Shown piece by piece: positions 9,294-17,876 of a stretch of 64,000 bases of DNA (position 1 is its first letter; every line of letters starts with the position of its first letter). Origin of the DNA: Microbacterium sp. SORGH_AS_1204 (lineage in GTDB: Bacteria; Actinomycetota; Actinomycetes; Actinomycetales; Microbacteriaceae); NCBI RefSeq assembly GCF_030818935.1, contig NZ_JAUTBD010000001.1:124001-188000 (forward strand). Direction: 5' to 3'. Both the position numbers and the translations under genes were made by a program. A model generated the notes under the pieces. It had not been told where the DNA came from. It ran no database searches and worked only from the letters and a program-made list of their open reading frames with translations.

Positions 9294-9326
9294 GTCGCCC
9301 CGTACCTTGTCGAGGTGCGGGGCGAC
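9294..9326 (+). terminator. Terminator hairpin after the RNA helicase gene
   Basis: GTCGCCCCGTACCT pairs with AGGTGCGGGGCGAC (one T/G wobble) around a five-base TGTCG loop, 55 bases beyond the helicase stop. Nothing else is recognisable in 9239-9506. Confidence 0.6.
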
Positions 9327-9506
9327 GCCGTTGCCGGCTGCGGGTGTGCCGTCACCCTCGCTCGCGCGGAGGCTATGGGGTCGGGGCGGGCCGTTCCGTT
9401 CGGGACGGCACATCTCGCGCCTCGAACGTCGACTTGCATCCCGAACCAGCAGGTGGAAGTCGAGGTGCGGCCTCGTCATCGGGTCGGTGGTCCTGCGCGG
9501 GCGTTG

Positions 9507-10232
9507 TCACGGCGTCTTGTGAGAAGCGCCGCCTCCTGCGCGGTGGGGGAGGTGCGCGACCGGGGGTGTGCCGCGCCGAGCGCGGGCGTGGACGAGGGCG
9601 AGATCCTGCGCGGAGCGCCCGACGAGGGAATCCCAACGCACGTAGCCCGCATCGGGGAGAGGGGTCTCCGGGAGCGGCACCGCGATCACGGCGGCACCGG
9701 CGGCCACGGCCGACGCGACTCCCGGACCTGAGTCCTCGATGGCGACGCACTGCTCGATGTCGACCTCGAGAAGGGATGCCGCGAGCAGGTACGCGTCGGG
9801 CGCCGGTTTGCCGTTCGACACGTCATCGGTCGTGACGATGACGTCGAAGGCCTCGAACGGGATGGCGGCGACGACCTGTTGCACGAGCACGCGGGGCGAC
9901 ATCGTGACCAGCGCGGTGGAGACGCCCGCATCCCTCAGCTCCCGCAGGAGCTCGGAGGCCCCGGACTTCCACGGGATCGCGGTCTCGAGCTGTTCGCCCA
10001 CCCGACCGACGACGCGATCGATGATGAGCCGCGGGTCGAGGTCGACCCCCGCCGCGATGAGGGTTGCCGCGAGGACCTCCATCGTGCAGCCCACGAGCGC
10101 CTTCTCGATGTCGTCCGTCCATGCCGCTCCGGACTGCAGGACGATGTCTCTTGCGGCGTCCGTGAAGAAGTCCTCGGTGTCGACGATGGTGCCGTCCATG
10201 TCCCACAGCACCGCGGCCAAAGCCGAGGTCAC
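9507..10232 (-). CDS. HAD-superfamily phosphatase / beta-phosphoglucomutase-like hydrolase
   Basis: 241 aa. Motif I DMDGTIVDTE near residues 10-19, motif II VTMSPR, motif III with NGKPAPDAYL and motif IV IEDSGPGVASAVAAG identify a subfamily-I HAD with an alpha-helical cap. The GTG at 10232 overlaps the stop of the upstream PLP enzyme (GTGA), so the two are co-translated. In context it may hydrolyse a phosphorylated intermediate of the pathway or clear a dead-end phosphoester; the true substrate cannot be read from sequence. Confidence 0.85.
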   Translation of the reverse strand: MTSALAAVLWDMDGTIVDTEDFFTDAARDIVLQSGAAWTDDIEKALVGCTMEVLAATLIAAGVDLDPRLIIDRVVGRVGEQLETAIPWKSGASELLRELRDAGVSTALVTMSPRVLVQQVVAAIPFEAFDVIVTTDDVSNGKPAPDAYLLAASLLEVDIEQCVAIEDSGPGVASAVAAGAAVIAVPLPETPLPDAGYVRWDSLVGRSAQDLALVHARARRGTPPVAHLPHRAGGGASHKTP

Positions 10233-11572
10233 GAGGCCCGGGCCGAACGGTTCAGCGCCCGTTCGAGGCGTTCGAGGAGCAAGGCCGCATCGTCGGGGGT
10301 GTACGTGAGCATCGGCCGGATCTTCAGGGTGCTGCTGGTCGGCCCGCACACCGAGATGAGCAGACCTTCGTCCCGTGCGAAGTTGATGACGTCCTGCGCG
10401 AACCCTGACGCCGGCACGCGCGTCTGACGGTCCTCGACGAGCTCCACGCCGAAGTACACCCCGGCGCTGCGGATATCGCCGATGCGGTCGAATCGCAGGG
10501 CCATGTCGGCGATCCCGTCCCGCAGCATCTCTCCGATGCGCTCTGCGTTGGCGTCGAGCTGCCGGTCCACGATCTCGTCGAGCACGGCGCGGGCTGCGGC
10601 GATCGGAACGCTCGATCCGCCGAACGTGTTGAAGTACGGCACGGCGGCACCGAACGGGTCGAGCGTCTGCGAGGAGGCGACCATCGCGGCGACGGGGACG
10701 CCGTTGCCCATGGGCTTTCCCATCGTCACGATATCGGGGACCACCCCGTGCCGGGCGAAACCCCAGAACGCCTCGCCGACCCGCGCGAACCCCGGTTGCA
10801 CCTCATCGGCGATGACGAGGGCACCCGCCGCGCGGGCGGCAGCGAACGCGGGCTCGAGGGTGTCCGTCGCGGGGAACACGCCGTCGGAGGAGAAGATCGA
10901 GTCGACGAGCAGCGCGGCGGCACGATGACCGCGTTCGGCCAGCCGATCGAAGGCCGCCGCGACGCGCGTGGCGAACGCCTCGGCGACAGTCCCGTCGTCA
11001 CCGTGACGGTACGGATCCGGCGGCGCGATCGCGATGACGTCGTCGCGGAGCGGGCCGGCGGTTGCGGACGGCGACACGTCCGAGACGATCGACGTCGTGC
11101 CGTGGTAGGCCTCGGATGTGACGACGACACCGGTGCCGCCGGTGGTGTACCGCGCCACGCGCAGAGCCAGGTCGTTCGCCTCGGAGCCGGAGTTCGTGAA
11201 CATCACCCGGTCCAGCGCGGCGGGCAGGGTCGAGAGCAGCCGCTCGGCGTAGTCGACAACGCCGTCCTGCAGGTAGCGGGAGTGCGTCGACAAGGCGGTC
11301 ATCTGCTTCTGCACGGCCGCGACGACGGCGGGGTTGCCATGGCCGACGCTCGCAACGTTGTTGTACGCGTCGAGGTACTCGCGTCCGTGGGCGTCGTAGA
11401 CGCGGGTGCCCTGCGCGCGCACGAGGTGCAGCGGCTCGCGGTAGAAGAGCCGGTAGCTCGGACCGAGCACGCGAGCGCGCCGCTCGACGAGCGCCCGGTC
11501 GAGCGGGTCGAGGCGGTCGATCGCATCGGCGCGGAAGCTGTTTCCGTCGAGGATGGATGAGGTGGTGTTCAT
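10229..11572 (-). CDS. Class-III PLP aminotransferase-fold enzyme, probably an amino-alcohol-phosphate phospho-lyase type
   Basis: 447 aa. PLP fold type I: NSGSEANDLALR near 125, LVIADEVQPGFARVG with the cofactor Asp, and the Schiff-base lysine in TMGKPMGNGVP. Overall it resembles the AGXT2-like branch, which includes ethanolamine-phosphate and hydroxylysine-phosphate phospho-lyases. These use a transaminase fold to eliminate phosphate and ammonia and leave an aldehyde. Two kinase-fold genes lie directly upstream, which supports that reading over a plain omega-transaminase. ATG start with AAAGG upstream; 30 bases separate it from the preceding kinase. Specificity is inferred. Confidence 0.85.
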   Translation of the reverse strand: MNTTSSILDGNSFRADAIDRLDPLDRALVERRARVLGPSYRLFYREPLHLVRAQGTRVYDAHGREYLDAYNNVASVGHGNPAVVAAVQKQMTALSTHSRYLQDGVVDYAERLLSTLPAALDRVMFTNSGSEANDLALRVARYTTGGTGVVVTSEAYHGTTSIVSDVSPSATAGPLRDDVIAIAPPDPYRHGDDGTVAEAFATRVAAAFDRLAERGHRAAALLVDSIFSSDGVFPATDTLEPAFAAARAAGALVIADEVQPGFARVGEAFWGFARHGVVPDIVTMGKPMGNGVPVAAMVASSQTLDPFGAAVPYFNTFGGSSVPIAAARAVLDEIVDRQLDANAERIGEMLRDGIADMALRFDRIGDIRSAGVYFGVELVEDRQTRVPASGFAQDVINFARDEGLLISVCGPTSSTLKIRPMLTYTPDDAALLLERLERALNRSARAS

Positions 11573-11602
11573 CGGAACCTTTCTGCGTTCGCGGCGAATG
11601 GT

Positions 11603-12574
11603 CTACAGGGCGCCGAGCCAACCGCCCCAGCGGGGGTCGGTCATCTTGATCTGCGCCCGCCGGAGCTTCCACACGCCGTACTTGTGATAGTCGTAATCCC
11701 ACCCGTCGTTCAGTTGCGCGTTCACGCAGCCCCACAGCCCCCACTTCACGTCGGCGAGGAAGCTGCAGACCTGCACGCGGGCGAGGGTCGACCACTCCGC
11801 GGTGCCGTAGAACTCCTCCACGCACTCGGTGAATCGGCGGTCGTCGTAGAAGAACTCGGTCGCCATCACGGCGAGCTCGTACGCGCGCTCGTTGTTCGAC
11901 GAGAACTCGAAGTCCACCAGCCGCATGGGCCGTCCCTCGGCGATCAAGAAGTTGCCGGGCATCGGGTCGTTGTGACACGGCACGATGTCGAGCCCGCCGG
12001 CCGTCAGCGCCGACCGGGAGGCGCGGTACTCGCGCAGCAGCGCGGGCCAGAAGGACGGGAGCCGAACGCCGAGGTCGGCCGTCTGTGCGCGATGCTCCTC
12101 GATCATGTCGATGATCGTCTTCGTCGAGGGCAGAGTCTCCGCGCTGCCGAACGCACGGTAGAGGCCGATGATCTCACTCACGATGTCGGGGCGCTTCATG
12201 TCGCCGTTGGTGCACGCTCGGTATCCGTCGAGGAATTCGATGATCTCGACGCCCGTGGAGGGGTCGAAGTGCACGATCCGGGGGCTGATGCCCAGGGCTC
12301 CGGCCCGTTCGGCCGCCACGTGCGAGTTGCTCCGGTCGATGAACGTCTCGGAACCCGCCCCGGGAATTTTGAGGAAGAAGCTCGCGTCCTCGCCGTCGAC
12401 GTCGATGCGCCAGTTCTCGTTCTGCAGCCCGCCGTAGATGGGCGTGTACCGGGCTCGACGTCCTCGCCACTGCGGGACGGCGTCGAGCGCGCGCTCGACG
12501 GCCTGCTCGCCGGTCGTGCGCGCGGCACCGCGTTCCGTACCCACCGAGACGGTGGCCGTATCCGTGTGCGTCAT
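11603..12574 (-). CDS. Choline/amino-alcohol kinase-like phosphotransferase
   Basis: 323 aa. The APH/choline-kinase catalytic motif is HNDPMPGNF with the metal-binding LVDFEFS 20 residues later; the N-lobe nucleotide region GGLQNENWRI is near residue 50. The family phosphorylates hydroxyl groups of small amines such as choline, ethanolamine or hydroxylysine. The ATG at 12574 overlaps the upstream kinase stop (ATGA). In the operon it would supply the phosphoester consumed by the PLP enzyme that follows. The choice of amine is unknown. Confidence 0.85.
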   Translation of the reverse strand: MTHTDTATVSVGTERGAARTTGEQAVERALDAVPQWRGRRARYTPIYGGLQNENWRIDVDGEDASFFLKIPGAGSETFIDRSNSHVAAERAGALGISPRIVHFDPSTGVEIIEFLDGYRACTNGDMKRPDIVSEIIGLYRAFGSAETLPSTKTIIDMIEEHRAQTADLGVRLPSFWPALLREYRASRSALTAGGLDIVPCHNDPMPGNFLIAEGRPMRLVDFEFSSNNERAYELAVMATEFFYDDRRFTECVEEFYGTAEWSTLARVQVCSFLADVKWGLWGCVNAQLNDGWDYDYHKYGVWKLRRAQIKMTDPRWGGWLGAL

Positions 12575-13485
12575 ACGGAGACTCTCCTCAGCAACTCGTC
12601 GGTGCGTGTGCTCTGAAGGGCGCTGCGGGCCCGCAGGAATTGCCAGTCGCTGTACTTCGAGTACTCGAACGTTCCCGGGTCGAGCCGGTTCGCCAGAGCG
12701 CCGACGAGTGCCTGACGGACGATGTCGGCGTACCCGTACAGGAGACTGCGCGCGAACAGCGCGCGATCGTACCGCCCGGAGGCGATCTCGAACAGACGTC
12801 GAGCGTGGTCCTCGTCGTCGGCGAGTTCGACGATTGCGGAGCCGAGATCTTGGTACGGGTCCATGTAACCCGCCCAGTCCCAGTCGACGAGCAGGAGCGA
12901 CCCGTCCCGACGATCCCGGAGCACGTTGGACACATTGCCGTCGCCGTGCCGGAACTCGACGTCTACTCCCACCGCGTCGATGCGCGACTCGGCCTCTTCG
13001 AGCACCCGGAACAGCAGGGCGGCGTCCGCAGGGAGGGTGACCTCGTGCCGGTGCAGCGCCGTGCGCAGCGCCCGGATGTCGTCGAAGACGCTCGCCGTCC
13101 GCGCGGACGACGGTTCCACCGCGCCGACCCGTGCACGCAGGGCGAGAATTGCCGCGGAGGCGTCGTCGTCCGCGAAGTCGCCCAGCGTCGCCGTCGCATG
13201 GCTGTCGGTGAGATCGGCGAAGGCGATCGCGTCGCCGGTGGGCGACACTGCGAGGACCGCCGGTCCGATGCTCGCGTCGCCCGCCGCCTGGGCCGCCGTG
13301 ATGGTCCGGGCGAGGTCGAGGTAGACGCGCGCATGCGGGGCGTAGGTCTTCACCAGGCTCGCCCGGCCCAAGAGAAGGCCGCGGCATCGGGTCGAGTCGG
13401 CGCCCCACCAGCTGGGGCTCGCCATGGTGACGGTGGCCGCGGCGGCATCCTGCAGCGTCAGGGGCATCACCGGCGCCACGCTCAT
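12571..13485 (-). CDS. Aminoglycoside-phosphotransferase-fold kinase (second kinase of the operon)
   Basis: 304 aa. Catalytic HGDGNVSNVL and metal-binding LLVDWDWAGYMDP are intact. It differs strongly from the neighbouring kinase (HNDPMPGN motif), so the pair is not a recent duplication. N-lobe landmarks are weak. The ATG at 13485 overlaps the amidase stop (ATGA). Either the two kinases act on different substrates or they form a heterodimer; the sequence does not decide. Confidence 0.8.
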   Translation of the reverse strand: MSVAPVMPLTLQDAAAATVTMASPSWWGADSTRCRGLLLGRASLVKTYAPHARVYLDLARTITAAQAAGDASIGPAVLAVSPTGDAIAFADLTDSHATATLGDFADDDASAAILALRARVGAVEPSSARTASVFDDIRALRTALHRHEVTLPADAALLFRVLEEAESRIDAVGVDVEFRHGDGNVSNVLRDRRDGSLLLVDWDWAGYMDPYQDLGSAIVELADDEDHARRLFEIASGRYDRALFARSLLYGYADIVRQALVGALANRLDPGTFEYSKYSDWQFLRARSALQSTRTDELLRRVSV

Positions 13486-14918
13486 GGCTGCACCACCCAC
13501 ACGTCACCCGAAACCGGACGCGGCTCGAGCGGCCAGTCCGGCACCCGTCCGCGCGATCGTTCGAGCCACCCGGCGAGCGCCAGCACGGCGGAGTCACTGA
13601 ACCTCGGCCCCGCCACCTGAACCGCCACGGGGTGCCCGCCGTCCTCTCCGAAGGGGAGGGAGAGGGCCGGCTGCCCCGTCTGGTTGAACCACGCGGTGAA
13701 GCTGCAGTGCTCCAGGGGGCGCTCGGGGATCATTCCCACGGACTCCGCAGGGAACGCCGCGGTCGGAAGCACGGGGGAGAGGACGACGTCGACGTCGTTC
13801 TGCGCCGCGGCGAACCGTTGCTGATCGGCGGCGACGCGCAGGAGCGCTCGCTCGTAGTCGGTCGCGCTCAGCCGACGGGCGTTCGCGGCCCACCGGACGA
13901 GCGGGGCGAGCACGGACTCGCGGCCCTCTGCCGTGTGCGCCTCCCACTCGGCCAGCGCACGGACCAGGTAGAGCGCGTCGAGGGCGTCGTACGCGTCGGG
14001 GGCCAGGGGGGAGCGCATCGGCACGATCTCCGCCCCGGCGCCCTCCAAGGCGCGGGCGGCGGCGTGCACGGTGCGCAGCGTCGGGTCGTCGGCGGGGATG
14101 CCGTATCCCATCTCGGTGAGCAGGCCGACGCGCAGAGTGGACACATGATCGTCGGTGAAGGCGTCGACTCGGCCCCCGGCGTCCGGAGCGAGTGCGAGGG
14201 TGTCACGCGGGTCGAAACCGGAGACGACGTGGAAGACATCCACCACGTCGGCGACGGAGCGCGCCATCGGTCCCGCCGATCGCACGGTGCTGGGCGCGAG
14301 GTGCGGGACCCGGCCCTGCGTGGGCTTGAGCGCCACGATGCCGCAGTGCGCGGCCGGAAGGCGTACCGAGCCGGCGATGTCCGTTCCGATCGCCGCCCAG
14401 GTGAGTCCCGCCGCGAGGGAGGCACCCGCCCCGGAACTGGATCCGCCCGGACTCGCGGCGAGGTCCCAAGGGTTGCGCACGATCCCGTAGAGGGAGGACA
14501 CCCCCGAGGCGAGCATGCCGAAGTCGGGCATGGAGGTCTTCCCGACGATGACGGCTCCCGCTTCCCGCAGTCGTTGCGCCGGCGGCGCGTCCACGGTGGC
14601 CACGGGCAGGTGCTCGTTCGGTTTCGTGCCATGACGCCACGGAAGGCCGATTGCGTTGATGCTGTCCTTCACCGTGACCGGCACGCCGTCCAGCGCCCCG
14701 CGCGGCTCGCCCGCGGCCCAGCGCCGCGCGGACTGCTCGGCAGCGGCGCGCGCACCGTCCACATCGACGTACGGCACCGCATTGATGAGGGGGTCCACCG
14801 CGGCCCGGTGCTCCCAGGTGGCTTCGAGCGCATCGACCGGGGTGAGGTCACCGGCGGCGAACGCCGCGGTCAACTCCGAGATGGGCCGACCGAGATGAGA
14901 AAAGGAGGAGGAAGCCAT
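13482..14918 (-). CDS. Amidase (amidase-signature family), left arm
   Basis: 478 aa. The Ser-cisSer-Lys triad is recognisable: Lys in VTVKDSINAIG, the Gly/Ser-rich signature SPGGSSSGAGASLAAGL and the nucleophile region GTDIAGSVRLPAAHCGIVALKPT. The family hydrolyses carboxamides to acid plus ammonia or amine. First gene of the left operon. ATG at 14918 is used here; an in-frame ATG at 14942 is also possible and would put a 14-bp palindromic operator on the start codon. Neither has a good ribosome site. Confidence 0.88.
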   Translation of the reverse strand: MASSSFSHLGRPISELTAAFAAGDLTPVDALEATWEHRAAVDPLINAVPYVDVDGARAAAEQSARRWAAGEPRGALDGVPVTVKDSINAIGLPWRHGTKPNEHLPVATVDAPPAQRLREAGAVIVGKTSMPDFGMLASGVSSLYGIVRNPWDLAASPGGSSSGAGASLAAGLTWAAIGTDIAGSVRLPAAHCGIVALKPTQGRVPHLAPSTVRSAGPMARSVADVVDVFHVVSGFDPRDTLALAPDAGGRVDAFTDDHVSTLRVGLLTEMGYGIPADDPTLRTVHAAARALEGAGAEIVPMRSPLAPDAYDALDALYLVRALAEWEAHTAEGRESVLAPLVRWAANARRLSATDYERALLRVAADQQRFAAAQNDVDVVLSPVLPTAAFPAESVGMIPERPLEHCSFTAWFNQTGQPALSLPFGEDGGHPVAVQVAGPRFSDSAVLALAGWLERSRGRVPDWPLEPRPVSGDVWVVQP

Positions 14919-14936
14919 GGCACCAGCGTCCGCCGC

Positions 14937-14950
14937 GACCATTTCTGGTC
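14937..14950. promoter_or_regulatory. Palindromic operator in front of the left operon (GntR site)
   Basis: GACCATTTCTGGTC; its reverse complement GACCAGAAATGGTC differs in one base from the element at 15900-15913. A second palindrome CTGGTCGACCAG (14945-14956) overlaps it. It lies just downstream of a TACATT -10-like element (minus strand, 14965-14960), a position suited to repression by the adjacent GntR protein. Confidence 0.65.
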
Positions 14951-15092
14951 GACCAGACCAATGTAAATCCGGCATTACGTTCCCGGGGCCGCCGCCGTTC
15001 GAGTGGGAATCTATGGGGCGTGAGAGGCCGAGAATGACGCGGATCCGGGCGCATTCCGCCCCTCGGTGAGAGCAGGGATGGCGTGATGCGAC

Positions 15093-15875
15093 GTGACCGC
15101 TGACAGGACCTTTGCGACCATTTGTCGGCTGGCGGACGATCTCGAAGCGCGCGGCTTCGCGAAACTCCCTCCGGAACGTCAGCTCGCCGAGCGTCTCAAC
15201 ACCTCGCGGTCCTCCGTCCGCCGTGCGTTGGAGAGGCTCGAAGGCGACGGCCGCATCCGGCGCGTGCGCGGGCGGTCCGGGGGAGCGTTCCTGCGGATGG
15301 TGGAGTCGACCCCGGACGCCACTATGGAGGACGACGCGGTCGACGGGGCGACCCGGCTCGTCGAGCGTCCGCTCGAGACCGTGGTCGGCCTTCCCCAGAT
15401 GCTTCGCGCGCAGGGGTTCGAGTCGGGCACCCGCGTCATCTCCGCGAGCTTCGAGCACCCCTCCGACGTGGAGCGTGCGTACTTCGACATCTCGGCGAGC
15501 GATCTCGTCGCGGCCGTGCTGCGATTGCGGTTCGCCGACGGCGACACGCTGTCGCTCGAGTCGTTCCGCGTGCCGGCCGCGCGCTTCCCGGGCCTGCTCG
15601 AGAGTCGGCTCTCGGAGTCGATGTACGAGCTGCTCGAGCAGAAGTACGGTGTGCACCCGGCGCACGCGCACGAACACATCCACGTGACGACGGCCAGTCC
15701 CCGGACCGCGGCTTCTCTCGGAATCGCGGTCGGGGCGCCGTTGCTCAAGGTCGTGCGATTCGCGGAGGACCAGAATGGCCGACCGTTCGAGCGTTCGATC
15801 GACCTTTTCCGGGCGGATCGGACCGTCCTGTCGGTGACCGCGCACCAGGTCGGGTGGGACCCTTCGCACATGTAA
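15093..15875 (+). CDS. GntR/HutC family transcriptional regulator with UTRA domain
   Basis: 260 aa. Residues about 1-65 are the winged helix (KLPPERQLAERLNTSRSSVRRALERLEGDGRIRRVRG). Residues about 95-245 are the UTRA effector domain, ending in LLKVVRFAEDQNGRPFERSIDLFRADR. UTRA domains bind small metabolites, often the pathway substrate. It lies between the two divergent arms, and a near-identical 14-bp palindrome precedes each arm, so it very probably controls the whole locus. GTG start at 15093 with only a weak AGGGATG upstream. Confidence 0.92.
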   Translation: MTADRTFATICRLADDLEARGFAKLPPERQLAERLNTSRSSVRRALERLEGDGRIRRVRGRSGGAFLRMVESTPDATMEDDAVDGATRLVERPLETVVGLPQMLRAQGFESGTRVISASFEHPSDVERAYFDISASDLVAAVLRLRFADGDTLSLESFRVPAARFPGLLESRLSESMYELLEQKYGVHPAHAHEHIHVTTASPRTAASLGIAVGAPLLKVVRFAEDQNGRPFERSIDLFRADRTVLSVTAHQVGWDPSHM

Positions 15876-15899
15876 CAGCGTCGTTACGGCTGAAAAGGC

Positions 15900-15913
15900 G
15901 ACCAGTAATGGTC
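15900..15913. promoter_or_regulatory. Palindromic operator in front of the transporter operon (GntR site)
   Basis: GACCAGTAATGGTC, 13 of 14 bases identical to the complement of the site before the left operon. It covers a TAATGG hexamer (15906-15911) that lies 16 bases after TTACGG (15884-15889), a plausible though weak promoter. Binding here would block transcription. Confidence 0.65.
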
Positions 15914-15978
15914 CGATTTCAAACTGAGTTCGCGCTCCCGAACCTCCCATTTCTCATTCTCAGAAAGGAGGCGCGAAC

Positions 15979-16221
15979 ATGGTCACTCTCGTCAGAAAAC
16001 TCGACCGCCGCGTGATCAACACGGCATTCGGCATGGTCTACGGATTCGCGCTGCTCATGGCGCTCTTCCCGCCGCTCTACCTCGCCGCCAGCGGCTCTAC
16101 CGCCGCGTTCCTCGGCATCCCATGGGCGATCTTCTATTGGATCGTCAACGCCGCCCTCGTCGGTCTCGCGCTCACCGCACTGTACGTCGTCGAGCAGATC
16201 CGGGGCGAGGGGGACGACTGA
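15979..16221 (+). CDS. Small two-helix membrane protein, putative symporter subunit
   Basis: 80 aa with two hydrophobic segments (about 17-37 and 45-67) and charged ends. Small proteins of this shape (DUF3311-like) often precede SSS-family symporters. The stop codon overlaps the symporter ATG (TGATG), so the two are coupled. A strong AAAGGAGG ribosome site lies ahead of its ATG. A role as small subunit or chaperone of the symporter is inference. Confidence 0.85.
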   Translation: MVTLVRKLDRRVINTAFGMVYGFALLMALFPPLYLAASGSTAAFLGIPWAIFYWIVNAALVGLALTALYVVEQIRGEGDD

Positions 16222-17795
16222 TGGCCATCATGCTCGGAATGCTCCTCGCCTTCTATGGCGTGGTCATCGCCATCCTCTACATCACGAAGCAGAAGACGGC
16301 GCCCACCTTCGACGAGTATTCGGTCGGCGGTCGCAGCTACGGCACCTGGTTCGTCGCCATGTCGTACATCAATTCGTGGTGGCCCGGCTCGACGTTCATC
16401 GCGTTCTTCGGCCTGGCCGCAGGTGCCGGCGTCTTCGGGCTCTACGCCCTGGCCTACTCCACCCTCGGCGTCGCCTTCATGTACCTGATGGCGACGCGCG
16501 CCTGGCGCTGGGGCAAGGCCTACGACCTGCGCACGCAGCCCGACCTCCTGCGCATCCGCTTCGGCTCGAACGCCGTGCGCGTCGTCGCCAGCATCATCGG
16601 TGTCGTCTCGCTCTTCCCGTGGGTGGTCCTGGGCATGCAGGCGCTGGGCACCCTGTTCGAGATCGCGAGCGCCGGCACCTGGTCGGTCATCGCCTCGCTG
16701 GTGGTCGGGCTGGTCGTCATCCTGATCCGTCAGATCTGGACGGTCCAGATGGGTATGCGCGGCCTCATCATGACGGACATGTTCCAGGGCTTCGTGGCCT
16801 ACATCGTCTCGGGCATCGTCTGCGCGATCATGCTCACGGGCGCCTTCAACAGTCCGATCAGCTGGTCCGACCTCGGACGGGTGGGGGAGAAATTCCTCAC
16901 GTTGCCCGGTGATGGCGACACGTACGGGCCGTTCTACATCTCGGCCCTCATCTTCACCGGCGTCATCGGCTCGCTCTGCTGGCCGACCAGCTTCCAGCGC
17001 ATCTACACCGCCAGCAGCGTCCGGACGGTGAAGAAGGGCACGCTCGCCACGATCCTCGTGTCGGCGACCTTCTATACGGTCCTGATGCTCGTCGGAATCG
17101 CCGCGGTCAACATCCCCGAGGTGGCCGCGGCGCCGCAGGAAGCCTGGTTCACCCTCATGGAGCAGTTCGGTGGAACGTGGCTCCTGGGTCTGGCGGTCGT
17201 CGTGGTGTTCGCCGCGCAGATGGGTCACACCGATGCCAGCGTCCAGGTGGCGGGCCTCCAGGTGGCGAACGACATCGTGGCCACCATCCGCAAGCGGCCG
17301 CTCTCCGACAAGCAGCTCACGCTCATCTCCAAGGTCAGCATGGTGGTCTACATGCTGCTGGCCGGCGTGCTCGCCTTCGCCACGTTCGACTTCGATCGCC
17401 TGCAGCTGCTGGCGCAGATCTCCTACCAAGGCATCATCCAGCTGGCGGTGCCGCTGTTCTTCGGCATCTTCTGGCGCGGCGGCAACCGGCACGGCGCGCT
17501 CTGGGGCATGGTCTCCGGGTTCGTCATCGCCGCCGTGCTGACCGGGGTCTACCCGGACGACATCCCTGCGCTCGGCAGCCTGACCAGCGGCATCGTCGGG
17601 CTCATCGTGAACGCCGTCGTCTTCCTCGTGGTCTCCGCGATCACCGGACGCACCGACGAGGAGCGACTGCGCGTGGAGGCGATGTTCCGGGTCGCGGAGA
17701 GCGGCGAGCGCGCGCTCGTCGCGCCCGACGACGTCCAGCCGGTGTCGGCTGCTCCCGCCGACGCGCTGGTGGAAAGGACCAAGGATGCCGAATGA
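16221..17795 (+). CDS. Sodium:solute symporter (SSS family)
   Basis: 524 aa with about thirteen predicted membrane segments. DEYSVGGRSYGTWFVAMSYINSWW near residues 25-50 and the repeated LeuT-fold hydrophobic pattern match the solute:sodium symporter family. Members import organic acids, sugars, amino acids, choline or proline with Na+. Its place next to amidases, kinases and a flavin oxidase suggests that it imports the pathway substrate. ATG overlaps the upstream small membrane protein. The C-terminal 40 residues are polar and cytoplasmic. Confidence 0.93.
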   Translation: MAIMLGMLLAFYGVVIAILYITKQKTAPTFDEYSVGGRSYGTWFVAMSYINSWWPGSTFIAFFGLAAGAGVFGLYALAYSTLGVAFMYLMATRAWRWGKAYDLRTQPDLLRIRFGSNAVRVVASIIGVVSLFPWVVLGMQALGTLFEIASAGTWSVIASLVVGLVVILIRQIWTVQMGMRGLIMTDMFQGFVAYIVSGIVCAIMLTGAFNSPISWSDLGRVGEKFLTLPGDGDTYGPFYISALIFTGVIGSLCWPTSFQRIYTASSVRTVKKGTLATILVSATFYTVLMLVGIAAVNIPEVAAAPQEAWFTLMEQFGGTWLLGLAVVVVFAAQMGHTDASVQVAGLQVANDIVATIRKRPLSDKQLTLISKVSMVVYMLLAGVLAFATFDFDRLQLLAQISYQGIIQLAVPLFFGIFWRGGNRHGALWGMVSGFVIAAVLTGVYPDDIPALGSLTSGIVGLIVNAVVFLVVSAITGRTDEERLRVEAMFRVAESGERALVAPDDVQPVSAAPADALVERTKDAE

Positions 17796-17802
17796 CATCC
17801 AG

Positions 17803-17833
17803 CCGTGGCGGCCCCGGACCGGGGCCGCCACGG
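17803..17833 (+). terminator. Perfect 13-bp hairpin between symporter and SDR genes
   Basis: CCGTGGCGGCCCC and GGGGCCGCCACGG with a five-base loop, starting seven bases after the symporter stop. It lies inside a co-directional gene row, so it may attenuate transcription or protect the transporter mRNA's 3' end rather than end the operon outright. Confidence 0.6.
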
Positions 17834-17876
17834 CGGTCGCCCCCGGCGCCGCAGACCACGGGACGGAGGCAGGACG

